Position numbers and translations under genes: made by a program. This document shows, piece after piece, positions 32,211-44,000 of a DNA stretch of 64,000 nt; position 1 is the stretch's first letter, and the number at the start of each line of letters is the position of its first letter. Source of the DNA: Alternaria dauci (taxonomy: Eukaryota > Ascomycota > Dothideomycetes > Pleosporales > Pleosporaceae); assembly GCF_042100115.1 (NCBI RefSeq), contig NC_091277.1, forward strand, positions 620,001 to 684,000. Reading direction: 5' to 3'. The notes beneath the pieces are model-generated. The model was not told the origin of the DNA and ran no database searches. It was given only the letters and a program-made list of their open reading frames with translations.

Positions 32211-35200
32211 TCACTCATCCGAGTCATCGTCAATAATTCGCCTGCCTCTCTGCCTTGGAACAATACGCTCTTCTTCTTCCACCTCGGAATCAGAATCGAC
32301 AACGACAGCTTCCTTCTTGCTCGCGCCAGCACCACGTCTGATGACTGGTACGTCATCGTCACTGTCACTGCTGACAACTGCGTCGTTATCGGTGATGTCG
32401 CTGGTAAACAGCTTTTCGCGCCTGGGTGTCCTCTTCGGTCTGGCAGCCTTGACGACTGCTTGAGTTCCCGCCCCGACGCCAAACATGTCAATGCTAGGTA
32501 GACTAGAGGTTGGAACCACTTCTTCCTCTTCCTCTTCAACGATAAAACTAGCCAGTTCCGATACATTCTGCCAGGCCAGTGGATCCTCTAGCTCGTCCGC
32601 TCCCATTGTGTCATCAGACCCGATTGTGTCGGCTTGGGATGGGAGGTGGAAACGTGGGTCTGTCGGTGGCGGAGATGATTCTTCGCCTTCTTGAGCAAGA
32701 TTCGAGACGCGCCAGTTGGGCGTCTTTGTTATTGGTATTTCATCTGCTGTTTCGGGGTACCGGATTGGCGTCTCTGTAGCCAGTTTCTCTTTTCGGGGGC
32801 GAGCACGAGGTGCTGGAGTCTTGGGTGTCTTCGGGGCCGGCTTCTCTTTGGGTTTTGGTACTGACCTTTCTTTTGGCGGTGCTTTCTCCTTTGGTTTCGC
32901 CGGCGCCTTTGCTTTGGGCTTCGGACCAGGCTTTGCTTTTGTTTTGGTAATTGGAAGGCCTTGTGATGCGGGTTGGTCGTCTTCCCACATGTCCTCCAGA
33001 ATGTTGTCCGGGATCACGGGCGCCACTTCCATATCCGGCACGATAAAACCGTCATCCGCACCTGATTCGCAATCCGAATAGTGCAGATTCCGCTGGAACT
33101 TTTCCAGGCGGTCAGTATCCATGTCGTACATGCGCTGCAAAGTGCCGGCAAAAGCCCGTGTCACGCGACCTGGTCCGATTCGTCCATTCTTGTAAGGCAA
33201 AGTGCGCTGCCGCTCAGGAAACTTACCCAGGTCTAGTACGTCGACCATGGGGGCGTCATCGTCGTCAAAAACCGTCTGATACCGTCTTTCGAGATCCTGA
33301 GCCGCTACATCGTCTAGCAGTACAGCATCCAGTGGTGGCATCTCAAAAACTGTCTGGCTTGGATAAGCTGGTGCTGTAGCTTTCTTCCCTCGACCTTTGG
33401 GCACGATTTCCTCACCCATACGGCCTGCAGTAACAAAGCCAGTAATCACATCGTCGGGCATATGGAACTTCTTCGGGGGCTTCTTGGTCCGCCGTCCCTT
33501 TTTCGGTTCTGGTAGCCAGTCTTTCTGGGTGTTTTCAGTTGGGATATCCACCACGCGCCGATCAACAACCGGCTTGACATCCGGTGGTAATATCCTACGA
33601 GATATGTCGTCATGAAAGTTGAAGTGTCCTCCGTCTGCGATGAGTTCCTGCATCTTGAGGTAGCTGTCGTTTGCCTTGTTTGCGTCGTTTTCTTCCTTGC
33701 CTTGCATCTGAAGCATCACGATTCGTCCCTGGCGTTTTCGACCTGTACGACCCATGCGCTGTAGCATGCGAATTGGTGATGCTTTCGAATCGTAACAGAT
33801 GATGAGATCAACCTCGCCGATATCCAGTCCTTCTTCACCGATCGACGTCGCGATCAAGGTATTGAACTCACCGTTCTTGAACTTCTCAATAGCCTCCAGT
33901 TGATCTTTCTGCGACATGCCTTCCGAGTTTTTCCCATGTGCTTGTCCAACGAAGATGCGTGGACGGATCATCGGTTGATGTCTCTTAAGGATGCGTGCAA
34001 TCTCTTCAGCGCTATCACGAAAGTGGGCGAATACCATGATTCTCGTTTGTGATGGAGGCGCACCATCAACGTTCCTGCCATCACCCGCATTCACGAAGTG
34101 ATCCAAAATGACTTCTTGCAGGTACTCTAGCTTCGGATGCCCAACAAAATTATCATCCGTGATCCACCCATGGAGACGCACCATCAGCTTCTTCCAAGCG
34201 TCACTGTCAAGGATCTGCTTCTTATACTTGGACTTCGTCTTAGCAGCTTCGTCCTGGAACTCCTTCATCTTGATATAGAAAGGACCCATGCCATGATACT
34301 TTAGCAAATCCATTCCATGTGAGATTGATGCCAGGATGGCGAAGATAGTATGAACTGTACTCTGAAGGCCACGGTTGGCATTGCGGCCGACTTCTAGGAA
34401 CCACTTCTTCTTAGCCTGCTGACAGCCAAAGGGCGTCAAATCGCGGGGGTTCTTGCTCCAGTAGGCGTTGAGTCCTGCGATAGTGTTCACCAAGGGTTGT
34501 AGTGCTTCGCTGTACAAGTCCATGCACATCTCCATCTCATCTGTGTTCTGGAAGACTTGCTTGTCGATCTTGCGCTGATGCACGTAGCTGCATATATCCA
34601 TGGAATTCTCCGTTCGGATCTCAACCTTGGAAATATCGAGGCCATCGATGACCTTCTGGACCGCCTCTACATCAGCGCCGGGTGTGGCTGTTAAGGCTAA
34701 TACCCGGAAACTCGAGTTGAATCGGCGAAGAAAGCTGACGACTTCCACGTAGGCGTAAGCACCGGTCGCTCGGTGGGCTTCGTCAACAACTAACAATACT
34801 ATCCTCTTGGGATCCGCATACCCAGACTTCAGGTCGTTCAAAAGTGTTTGAGGCGTCATGAAAAAGACTCTCTTGTCTTTCCACTCTTCCGCTCGTAGTC
34901 CTGTCGACACGCCTCCAGTAAGCATTGTGGTATACGAGCGCGGTATACCGGCAATGTTGAAGCAGGCCTCCACTTGTTGTGCGACAAGCGGCTTCGTCGG
35001 GGCAACGAATACGATCTGCGCGTCGATGGTCCATCGAAACCAATTGAGAATGATGGTGGCCGCGATGAATGTTTTACCAAGACCAGTTGGGAGAGCCACA
35101 AGTAGGTTGTTGAAAAGACCTCTCTGAACGATGTTGAACTGGTAGTCTCGGATGGTTCCCAGGTTTGTTGGATAGACCCAGGTCTTGATCGCTTCAGGGT

Positions 35201-36161
35201 CTAGCTTGTGGTGAGTGGGTGGCTCGGCCTTCTGATCGATGACAAAGTTGTAACGCTTGTTGACTTGGGTGGCGGGAATTGTACCATCGACCCCTGCACG
35301 ACCAAACAAAGTAGTCTGTCGTAGGCCGGTCAGAGGTGCAACGACACGTTTTCGAGCACTGATGACTTCCACATCTCCCTGCTTCTGTGGCGACGAAGAG
35401 GACGAGGCAAAAGCATCGGATGGGAGATCTGCGAGGTCTTGGGTGTAGTCATAGTCATTTGGTGCTGCCGCAGTTGCAGCGCGGACCGGTAGTTTTGGGG
35501 ATTCTTCGATCTCAATGGGCGAGTCTGGAAAGGCTGGAGACGACAGTGCTTGTGGTGCAGGGCGAGACGATATCGACTGTCTTCCCGGTAAAGACATATT
35601 GCTCGTGGCGTCCAATCCAGCCGACTTCTTAGATGCAGATGGCTTGTGCACACCAATTGTGGTAGTAGGCTTGGCCCAAATCGCCCCCCTCGGCTTCCAC
35701 GGTGGGGAATATGTTTGAGGTGGTTGGGTTAGATACATGTCTGGCATTTCCACATTGGTGGTCGACATATGAATGCGCTCTTTCCGCTTATCCGCAACGG
35801 TCTCTTTGATGGGAGATGCGTGTTCGTCATCGTATCGGTTCGACAGGGCCCTCTTTTTACGACTTGCAAGTGCGCTCTTTAGAGGTGAGACACTTTTGCT
35901 GCCTGTATCCGACAATGTCCGGTCGGATTCATCAAAGGCGTCTTCATCTTGATCAGACGAAACGAAAGGACCTCGGCGGCGTCCATGTCGTGTCGTGCGC
36001 GGGACAGACTCTGTACGCTCATCTACTTTGCTGATCCTGCGTCGCTTGGCTGGCCTCGGGGAAGGCGGGAATGCAGGCGTGTTCTCCTTTTCAGCTTGTG
36101 TCGCGGCATCAAGAAACTCGGTGTCGTCGAACTCATCACCGTACTCGTCACCTTCATCCAT
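32211..36161 (-). CDS. mph1: ATP-dependent DNA helicase Mph1 (FANCM family)
   Basis: An intronless gene of 1316 residues with its ATG at 36161; upstream the frame offers no ATG. Residues 1-320 are disordered and Ser/Lys-rich. The SF2 helicase core follows with Walker A 'ALPTGLGKTFIAATI' near 360, DEAH in 'LLVVDEAHRATGAYAYVEV' near 460, motif III 'ALTATPG', the FANCM-type helical insert, and motifs V/VI 'TSIGEEGLDIGEVDLIICYD' and 'RMLQRMGRTGRKRQGRI'. The tail contains Lys/Pro repeats ('KPKEKAPPKERSVPKPKEKP') and ends in acidic stretches with 'DDDSDE'. Mph1 unwinds D-loops and recombination intermediates and protects stalled forks in the nucleus. Length is somewhat above the 1000-1100 common in fungi, due to the long tails. 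Confidence 0.96.
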   Translation of the reverse strand: MDEGDEYGDEFDDTEFLDAATQAEKENTPAFPPSPRPAKRRRISKVDERTESVPRTTRHGRRRGPFVSSDQDEDAFDESDRTLSDTGSKSVSPLKSALASRKKRALSNRYDDEHASPIKETVADKRKERIHMSTTNVEMPDMYLTQPPQTYSPPWKPRGAIWAKPTTTIGVHKPSASKKSAGLDATSNMSLPGRQSISSRPAPQALSSPAFPDSPIEIEESPKLPVRAATAAAPNDYDYTQDLADLPSDAFASSSSSPQKQGDVEVISARKRVVAPLTGLRQTTLFGRAGVDGTIPATQVNKRYNFVIDQKAEPPTHHKLDPEAIKTWVYPTNLGTIRDYQFNIVQRGLFNNLLVALPTGLGKTFIAATIILNWFRWTIDAQIVFVAPTKPLVAQQVEACFNIAGIPRSYTTMLTGGVSTGLRAEEWKDKRVFFMTPQTLLNDLKSGYADPKRIVLLVVDEAHRATGAYAYVEVVSFLRRFNSSFRVLALTATPGADVEAVQKVIDGLDISKVEIRTENSMDICSYVHQRKIDKQVFQNTDEMEMCMDLYSEALQPLVNTIAGLNAYWSKNPRDLTPFGCQQAKKKWFLEVGRNANRGLQSTVHTIFAILASISHGMDLLKYHGMGPFYIKMKEFQDEAAKTKSKYKKQILDSDAWKKLMVRLHGWITDDNFVGHPKLEYLQEVILDHFVNAGDGRNVDGAPPSQTRIMVFAHFRDSAEEIARILKRHQPMIRPRIFVGQAHGKNSEGMSQKDQLEAIEKFKNGEFNTLIATSIGEEGLDIGEVDLIICYDSKASPIRMLQRMGRTGRKRQGRIVMLQMQGKEENDANKANDSYLKMQELIADGGHFNFHDDISRRILPPDVKPVVDRRVVDIPTENTQKDWLPEPKKGRRTKKPPKKFHMPDDVITGFVTAGRMGEEIVPKGRGKKATAPAYPSQTVFEMPPLDAVLLDDVAAQDLERRYQTVFDDDDAPMVDVLDLGKFPERQRTLPYKNGRIGPGRVTRAFAGTLQRMYDMDTDRLEKFQRNLHYSDCESGADDGFIVPDMEVAPVIPDNILEDMWEDDQPASQGLPITKTKAKPGPKPKAKAPAKPKEKAPPKERSVPKPKEKPAPKTPKTPAPRARPRKEKLATETPIRYPETADEIPITKTPNWRVSNLAQEGEESSPPPTDPRFHLPSQADTIGSDDTMGADELEDPLAWQNVSELASFIVEEEEEEVVPTSSLPSIDMFGVGAGTQAVVKAARPKRTPRREKLFTSDITDNDAVVSSDSDDDVPVIRRGAGASKKEAVVVDSDSEVEEEERIVPRQRGRRIIDDDSDE

Positions 36162-36614
36162 TGTGTTGTGGTTGAGAGGCGGCAATACTTCAATGGTGGC
36201 GTGGTGAGGTTAATGTCACGACGCGTCGTATTCTAGCGCGTTTTGCCCGATCGCGTGGATGGATGGGGCAGGTGGACCCTTGCAGCCCAGGCTGCCTGCA
36301 TTGAAATGACGCCGTCCGCCCGACCAGCTTACTATTTAAAGCTTAGTCGAAACCCAATATAAGCGCAACGGAGCCGCTACTAGCTAAACCCCTATGTATG
36401 ACTAGCAGCGTATGAGGGTAATAAAAACGAGATAATCTCCCCCAGATTCTTCCTTTGTGTGTGCATTAACATTCGTTCTTTATTCCGATTCAGCCTTCAA
36501 GTACTCGTACTTCCGACGCTCACTTGCCCTTTCTTCAGTATATCTGTATTAATTCACTCGACACCGATCCGCGACCTCGAATAGCCCCGTAATATTAAAG
36601 CGCGAATCGACATC
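36162..36614. promoter_or_regulatory. Divergent promoter region of mph1 and the GPI-type protein
   Basis: 453 bases between the mph1 ATG and the secreted protein ATG. The part near 36330-36480 is A/T-rich (including 'tatttaaag' at 36334-36342) and followed by C/T-rich leader-like sequence at 36440-36540. No open frame of interest. Confidence 0.4.
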
Positions 36615-37227
36615 ATGAAGTACTCTGCCGTTCTCCTCTTTGCCATTGGCGCACTCGCTCTTCCCCAAGATGCGTCTGTTACCAGCGCTCCCCAGACCCC
36701 TGCCGCCATCCCGAGTGGTCTCTCTCCTGCCATCAGCTGCGCTATGTCGTGCGACGACAGCGATGTGACCTGCAAGGCCGCATGCCTGGGCAACGCTCGA
36801 CCCAACGCCTCCCAGGTTGTCGATACCAACGAATGTGTCGCCAGATGCGACCAGGGTGATGGCTCTACTGAGGACTCCATCGCCTATGCCAAGTGTGCAG
36901 ACAGCTGCATCAACAGCCTCTTCCCCAGCAGCCAGACTGCGTTCGGCGCCGGTGGTGCTGCAAATGCTGCTCCTTCTGGCTCTGCTGGTAGCGCCGCAAG
37001 TGCCGCTGCTTCAGCTACTGGTTCTGCCAACCCTACGGCTACAGGTACGTTTACCGTTAACATTGTGTATTAGCTATCTTTGTACTAACACAAATCTAGG
37101 AGGATCTGCCACTGGCTCTGAGTCTGGCTCTGCCGCTGAACCCGCTGCGACCGGTGCCGCCGACAAGGCTTCAGCTCGTCTCACTGGTGCTGGTCTTGCT
37201 GGTCTTTTGGCCATTTTCGCCTTGTAA
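36615..37227 (+). CDS. Secreted Cys-rich protein with predicted GPI anchor
   Basis: Exons 36615-37044 and 37100-37227 (GTACGT..CTAG intron, 55 nt) give 185 residues. A signal peptide ('YSAVLLFAIGALA', about residues 3-15) precedes a domain of about 90 residues with eight Cys, arranged as 'CAMSCDDSDVTCKAACLG' then 'CVARCDQGD' and 'CADSCINS'. A Ser/Ala/Gly/Thr-rich linker of about 75 residues follows and the protein ends in a hydrophobic tail ('GAGLAGLLAIFAL'), as in GPI-anchored wall proteins. Related small surface proteins are common in Pleosporales (recalled). No CFEM spacing is evident. Likely anchored at the plasma membrane or cell wall. Confidence 0.85.
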
Positions 37228-40200
37228 ATCTAGTCAATTCCAATTTGGAATATGCTTGAAAATGTCGATTGTTTGAGAGTTTGGGGGAGTAACCGAAATT
37301 GTGGTTGATGCGGGAGTTCACACTGTATGGTGGCTGCGATATTAATTCTACTGTGTGTCGGATATTGGCCCACGCCATATAAGGCAAGAATCGAACGCCC
37401 TCACCCCGGTGGTTGGCTGGGTAGGGTGTTGCGATGCAAGTTAAAGATCGAACGTTCCCTCCCGTAGTTGCCTGGGTAGGGTGTTCGATTTTTCCCTCGT
37501 ATAGCGTGGGCCTATGTTGGCGGCAATGTTTCAGTTTAACCGAATAAAAACTCTGTAGTTGCACTGCCGTTTCAAGCAGCATACTTTGCTTGTTGTCGAA
37601 CAAGCGTACCCGGGTCTGTGTGAGCTGTTGTGAATTGAAGTCGTTGAGGAGGGGGATCAGCACTGGGAATGCTAGCGCAGCTAATGAGCTAACGATGGCG
37701 CTGGCTCGTGCATCTCATGCAGGTCGGCATGACCACGGCAAGTAGATGTCATCAAGGCCCCGCCCAGACCATAACAAGTGCCCACACACCATGAAGAAAT
37801 CGGGGTAAGTCATCATGGGGCTTTGTTCAGTTGAAACAGAAAAGAACAATGCTCGTATGCGTCTGTCAGAATGACAGTAATAGAGGGGACTAGTGCGTTC
37901 TAGACATTTATGGACAACACGAATAAAGCCCAACGCCTCCCAAAGTCGAAGACGCCGCGGCTGGCAGCATGGCGCAGATACGGCTGTGCAGGTGGTTGTA
38001 TTCGACCTCGGACCGAAAGTTTGATTGTATTCGTTGACAATTTTGCTCGAATGATGGAGATTAATAGGGGTTACACGCGCCGTTTATGGGCAGAGAATAG
38101 CTGGGTCGCAGCACTTGTTAAAGACTTTTGGGTGATATGCAAGCGCCAGTTGTTCCCAACTCCACGCAATCTAGATCACAGATTTATCAAGCCATCGCCG
38201 GTATTCGCCTTGCTACATTATGGTGTGACATGATAGTGTTCTAGTGGGTGGGTTCGTAGGTGCCCGCGACAGTATTTCGAGCAGTATATGTACTGTGAGC
38301 GTCTTGCTGTCTGTTTTCTGTCGGGTGTCAGTTGTCTCTCAAGAGCCGGGTAATCGCAGCAGATGTTCCACCCACCTGTTCCGCTGCCTGCTGCAATCAC
38401 GGCCGTATACAGAGATTCCAAACTACACTGATCATTTTTACCAGATGGCGCAGTCTTCATCCTTCTGGATGACAGCATCGCATCGCATGTCTATTCAATG
38501 TGTCACGTGTACCTGTGCATTGTGCCCAAAGGTACACATTGTTGTTGGAGTACATAGCCCTGGGTTGTTTTTCCTATAATATACAGCTGGCGCATATACA
38601 ACGAGTCATGTTGAACGTAATGCTCTCTGCAGTAGTGTCATGCGAGAGGTTGTGCGGTGTTATTGGCGATTGTTCATGTGAACAAGAGACTAAACGACGC
38701 CATTTCCAAACAAGACAAAGCCAATAGAAAACCCAGTTGCAGAGTTAACCAGGATAATCTCATGAATTTGTGCAATCTCCCGAGCAGCTCTGTTTTTCTT
38801 CTAGACATGCACACTTGAAGAAGAGTGACAGTGACATATCGTGAAGCAGAGTCCACGTGGCCAAGGATGATGTGTACCAGGGACTATTGTGTTTGGAAGC
38901 AAACGTGAGCAGTCATCAATCTAGGTACGACAAAGATAGGAAGGGCTGAAACTCCTGAAATCCTTCAACAATAGAGGACTGCAGGGACGTGCGAGCGGTA
39001 CCGACAACGAAGAAGAATCCTCATTGCTGATGCCTATTTGCTGGTAGACGGTCACATCTCCGGATGAACCAGTCAGGATCGCAGCTCCCAAGGTCGAAGC
39101 AAGCGATCTTTGAAGCACCGACTTGCTCATGGTTGGAAAGCCATGTCGGAATCGAGTTAGCCATCGCATCCTCTACTACCGCTCGCATTGATTGATCTGG
39201 AAGACGTATTGCGACAATAAGTTTCCATGATCTTCCTAGAATCTTCTTGGCACAATAACGTTGGACGTGGTGAAAGATCACAAGCTGAGAGTTTCGGTCG
39301 CTTGGCCGGCTTCTTAGTTGGCAGTACGCCCCAAATGCTCCCAGCTTCGGAGATACCCAGCGAAGGGACCTATGCTGCGTTCCGCACAGAACCGAGCCTT
39401 TCAAGAGGTCACTAGGGTGCAGTTCCGTTGCAATAGTCCGCACAGATCGAATGGCATACCAACATCAGTAATCACGGAATAGGCATTGTGCCGTGTTGGT
39501 AAATGGCAACGAAGACTGGATGGAAGGCTCGCTGAAAGAGTTTGTGTGGGCCAAACTGTCACTGCAATGGTGCGCGAGCTGATGTGCGCCAGCGATCACG
39601 TTAGCGAAGGCCGGATACAGCGAATGAGAAGCGGGCAGTATGCGGCCGACGAGGGTTGGCCAGGTGCGGCTGGGTGTTTCGAAGGGGGCAGCAAGGCAGC
39701 GAATACGAAATGATTGAATGCGTCTGCTAGCGTCCCTGTCTGCGGACCTAGTAATGCCGCTGGGTAATCCCGCGAACCGAACGGCTGCATCACTGCAATT
39801 GCAGGCAGATGTGCGACACAACCATGGGCGTTGTTCGACCTTCACCACCAGGCGGAGGTCGACGATAGAGATGATCGGGCCGTCTGGGACCAGGCCGATG
39901 TGGCCGGAAACAGGTGGATGTCAGACGCGAACGGGCCTAGGGGAAGTAGGGCCACGGAAAGGAATAACAACAAGGGACCAAGCTCCAGACAGGAGCGCGG
40001 GCACGAGGCGCCTGTTCAGACTCTGCCAGCTTGGGTGACGCAATGTGTGCTGTGGAAGATTCGGCATCAAGCCCATCCATCCATCCACGGATCTGCCACA
40101 GAGGTCTGCCAGTCGACCCTTGTCGGCGCTAAATCGAGTTAGACAATGAACCACTTGCACCATACATCGCCTCCTCCAACCTTCCTCGCCGCGCCCACAC

Positions 40201-41040
40201 CATTATCGCAGCACTCGATACCAGATATTTATGCCCAGTGATGTGGTGAGGCGCACGCTGCCGTTGATATGTGATGGGTGTAGTGCTTCAATTCGATGAA
40301 ACCAAGCAGCAACTCGCCCGGTACTTGCATGCCAGGTGGTCGATTACCGTCGGCATGGCTGAGACAGGCGGAGCAACTGCAAATAACAGAGATAGTCGCC
40401 GCATGATGGGCGCGTTGCCGGTGTATGATGGACAGGGGTGGTGGAGATCGTTCATGGACGAAGCGTGTGAACATGAACGTGCAAAAACCATCAAAAGGAT
40501 ACATCGTGACGAGAGGTCCATCAGCGCCCCCATCTGGGACGGAACGGCGCATCCATACGGCGTGGGTAGGTGCGGACCTGGTCGTCAGGGTGCTGTTGTT
40601 AGCAGCACCGATGAGAAAGATGAGATATGCGTAAGAAAGAACTAGGTCCCACGGACGTAGCCTTGGGCCTAGCTTGGCACCGTTAGACCCATACTACAGC
40701 GAGTCCGCCATCTTCGATTCCTTCAACCACTGCTCCCTTCTTCACTATTTCCCCCCACACCACGCTTTATCTCGTCTGACGGCGAAACAATCACCGGTTT
40801 CGCCATCGGTCCCATCAAGCCAACGGCCCCAAAACTCACAAATATCTAACTTTGACTTGCTGCTTCCCCAAATCGCGTGTATGCGCTGATGGGCCTTCTC
40901 ATGCTGCGTTGATATCCGCACTTGACGGGCTTCTTCTTAGCGACAATCCTGGCGACAGCCCGCGCCTGCCTTGAGAAGGGTTTTTCGACGTCCTTTGGCC
41001 TGGCTTTTTTATTGGTTCTGCCTTCCTCTTAGAATTCGGC
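37228..41040. other. Long intergenic region, no supported gene
   Basis: 3.8 kb between the GPI-type gene and snt2, the longest gene-free stretch in the window. It contains a 146-bp fold-back element at 37367-37512 (separate entry). Frames such as 37910-38233 and 40271-40645 on the plus strand are open but lack motifs, splice context and coding character. The last 400 bases before 41041 are C/T-rich, as expected of the snt2 promoter and leader. Confidence 0.5.
37367..37512. repeat. Small fold-back (MITE-like) element with internal duplication
   Basis: The 30-bp arms at 37367-37396 (beginning GGCCCACGCCATAT) and 37483-37512 (ending ATAGCGTGGGCC) are inverted repeats with 25 of 30 matching bases. 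Between and overlapping the arms are two imperfect direct repeats, about 37390-37435 and 37447-37488, sharing the identical 14-mer CTGGGTAGGGTGTT. The second unit begins ATCGAAC and ends GTTCGAT, so it can itself fold. No coding capacity. I could not identify a clear target-site duplication. Confidence 0.6.
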
Positions 41041-44000
41041 ATGGCAGACACGAAGAACGGCGAAGGCGAGGCTCCGTCTTCGACGGCTGGGGACCAGTCC
41101 AATGCACCATCACCGCGCAACGAAGAGGACGTGCAAAGCGATCAACAGCATCAAACCAACGCTGCATCAGAAACAGCACCTTCAAAATCAACCAGCAAGG
41201 CTTCTTCTACTAGAAACTCGACACCCGCGGCTTCTCTAGAGGTACGGCACCCTGCACAGGATCCCGACGACGCGTCTTCTGCCATGGACGACGTGCAACC
41301 ATCACTGGAGGCCGCCAACAGCACTTCAAACCAGTCCAAAGCATCATCGAAGGAGCCCGATCAAAACGGTGAGGCGCCGTCGTCGTATGGTACGCGATCG
41401 CGCGGCCGTCCCGGCAGGTCGCGACCTAATTATGCGGAAGACACCGAAATGGACTTCGAAGTGGGAGCTGCATCCGCAAATGGCAACGTATCAGATCCGC
41501 CGTCGCGTAATTCTGTGGCTCCTGAAAACGGCCATGTTTCTAGTGTGAGTGGGAAGAAAGGTTCCGCCTCTGCACAAGGCAATGCATCGTGGGGTAATTC
41601 CGGATCCAACACTAAAGAAAACGCGCCGAATCCCAATATTTCCGGCACATCAACTACGGCTGCAACAAGTCAGTCCAGCACACCCCAGCCGCAACCCGCA
41701 ACCAAACGGCGCAAAAATGCTGCGGCCAACGGCGCAAATGGTAGTCACGCGAGTGCCGCAGCGCCAAGCCAAGTAGGGGCGAAGCGCGGAAGCCATGCCA
41801 GCGCCATGGTAGCCACCAACAGCGCGCGCGAGTCCAACATGATGACTTTTGAAAACACTGGAGCTTTTCTCATCGACGGTCATCTGGAAGCAGACGATGG
41901 CCAGATTGTTTCCGTTAATGGTAAGTTCTGATTTGCTTTGGCTGCAGCCGACGGTCGCTCCGTTACGCCAGCCACGTCTTGCGGCTTGTTTTCCGTTTTC
42001 TAATTGGATGTGCAGATCAAGTGTACCTCGTGTGCGAGCCGCCCGGCGAGCCCTACTACCTCTGCCGCGTTATGGAGTTTATTCACGTCGACAACGACCC
42101 CAAGAAGCGGATAGAGTCCATGCGAGTTAATTGGTTCTACCGCCCACGAGATGTCCAGCGCTACAACAATGACACTCGTCTGGTCTATGCGACCATGCAC
42201 TCCGACCTTTGTCCCCTTGCATCTCTACGAGGAAAATGCCAAATCTTGCATCGGAGCGAGATCGGCGATCTGGACGAGTACCGCAAAACCAAGGACAGCT
42301 TCTGGTTCAACCAGGTTTTCGATCGCTTCATCCATCGCTGGTACGACGTGATTCCAGTCTCGTCAGTCATCAACGTGCCCGATAAGGTCAAGAAAGCACT
42401 AGATGAGCGATGGAAGTACATTTGTCTCGAGACCAGCCGGGTCAAGGAGCTGACTAGCGCTGTCAAGAGCTGTAAGCGTTGTGTCGGATATTGCGCAGCG
42501 TAAGTTCTCATCTGCCCCCACACGTGACGGAGCTAACCCAAGTAGGAATGACTCTGTAGAATGCGCTGTGTGCCACAACACATATCACATGAACTGCGTA
42601 CGTCCGCCACTTCTGAAGAAACCATCTCGTGGTTTCGCCTGGGCATGCGGCCCATGCAGCAGAGCTCAAGAGAAGAAGCTGGAGGCTCGGTTGGGTACCA
42701 CCCACGAGGATGCGGAAGAAGAAGAAATCGTAGACGAGGAAGAGGAGGAGGCGAGTGGCGATACCAATGCGACAACACCGGATCCAGATTCCCAAATCGA
42801 CACGCATCCCGCGACACAGGCAGAAATAGCTCTGGCTAAGATGTGGCCCATGCGGTACCTTGGCATACATTGCCGAGTAGAAGATGCACTGCAGTACGAC
42901 GATCGAGCCATCTATCCTCGCGCGAGTTCCAGGCTAGGACCCCGACACCAAGCTAATGTAAACGTCTGGCACGGGCATCCTGTGGAGTTGGTCAAACCGG
43001 CGGAGATAAAGAAACGCTACGTCAAGGCTGCGGGTAACAAGAAGGAAGGCAAGCTCTCAAAAGAGACTGTCGCTGCGATCGAAGCAGACAAGGCGGAGAA
43101 GGCCAAGCGCCCTAAGTGGGTAATGGACGAGCCGCCTGGTTATGTTCGTCGTGGTCTAGATCTCCCGAACAAGGACAAGGAGTGTACCGCGGAACTGATT
43201 TTCAAGATGCCACCGTTAGGAGTGCACTCCACGCGAGGAGAAGACAATGCGCCGACTGTCACGGAGGACCAAGTAAAGGCTTATATGGAACGAGCGAAAG
43301 CCTTGGCCAAATCTCACGTTGGTGTAGAACCGTACAACACGAACTTCTTGGATCGGTGTTTGGCGCTCTTCACCAAGTACCAGTACGATGCAGACGTAGC
43401 GTTGAAGCATGTCAAAAAGATCGATAAGCGGAAAGACTTGAAAGAGCCCGAGTTAACCAAGGAAGAAGAGAAGAAGTGGAACGAGGGTGTTGCAAAATAC
43501 GGTTCGGAGATCAGGCTCGTTCGCCTGCACACCAGCAAAACTATGTTCTACGGCGATGCCGTACGCTACTATTACATGTGGAAGAAGACACCCAAAGGAA
43601 GGGAGATTTGGGGCTCCTACAGCAGCCGAAAAGGGCGCACCAAGAAGGTAGAGCCTGACGCACAATCCCGACTTGTCGACGATGTTGCCGACAACGCAGA
43701 CGACTCGGCCTTTGACAGCGCGAAGGCCGTACAGCGCAAGCGTCTCTTCCAGTGCAAGTTTTGCACGGTCCGCCATTCTCGCCAATGGAGACGCGCGCCT
43801 GGTGTGACACCCGGCCAGATGATACCTCCTGACGGTCGGTCCAAGGACAAGACCGGATTTCTCATCGCGCTTTGCCTACGCTGTGCGAACCTATGGCGCA
43901 AGTATGCAGTAACATGGGAAAATGTCGACGAAATCGCGAAGAAAGTCGCGCAAGGTGGAGGAAAGGCGTGGAAGCGACGCATCGACGAGGAACTCCTACG

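Noticed and set aside
37910..38233. 107-codon plus-strand frame in the long gap
   Set aside because: Has an ATG but no motif, no similarity to a known family, and basic/aromatic composition without coding character; kept as non-coding.
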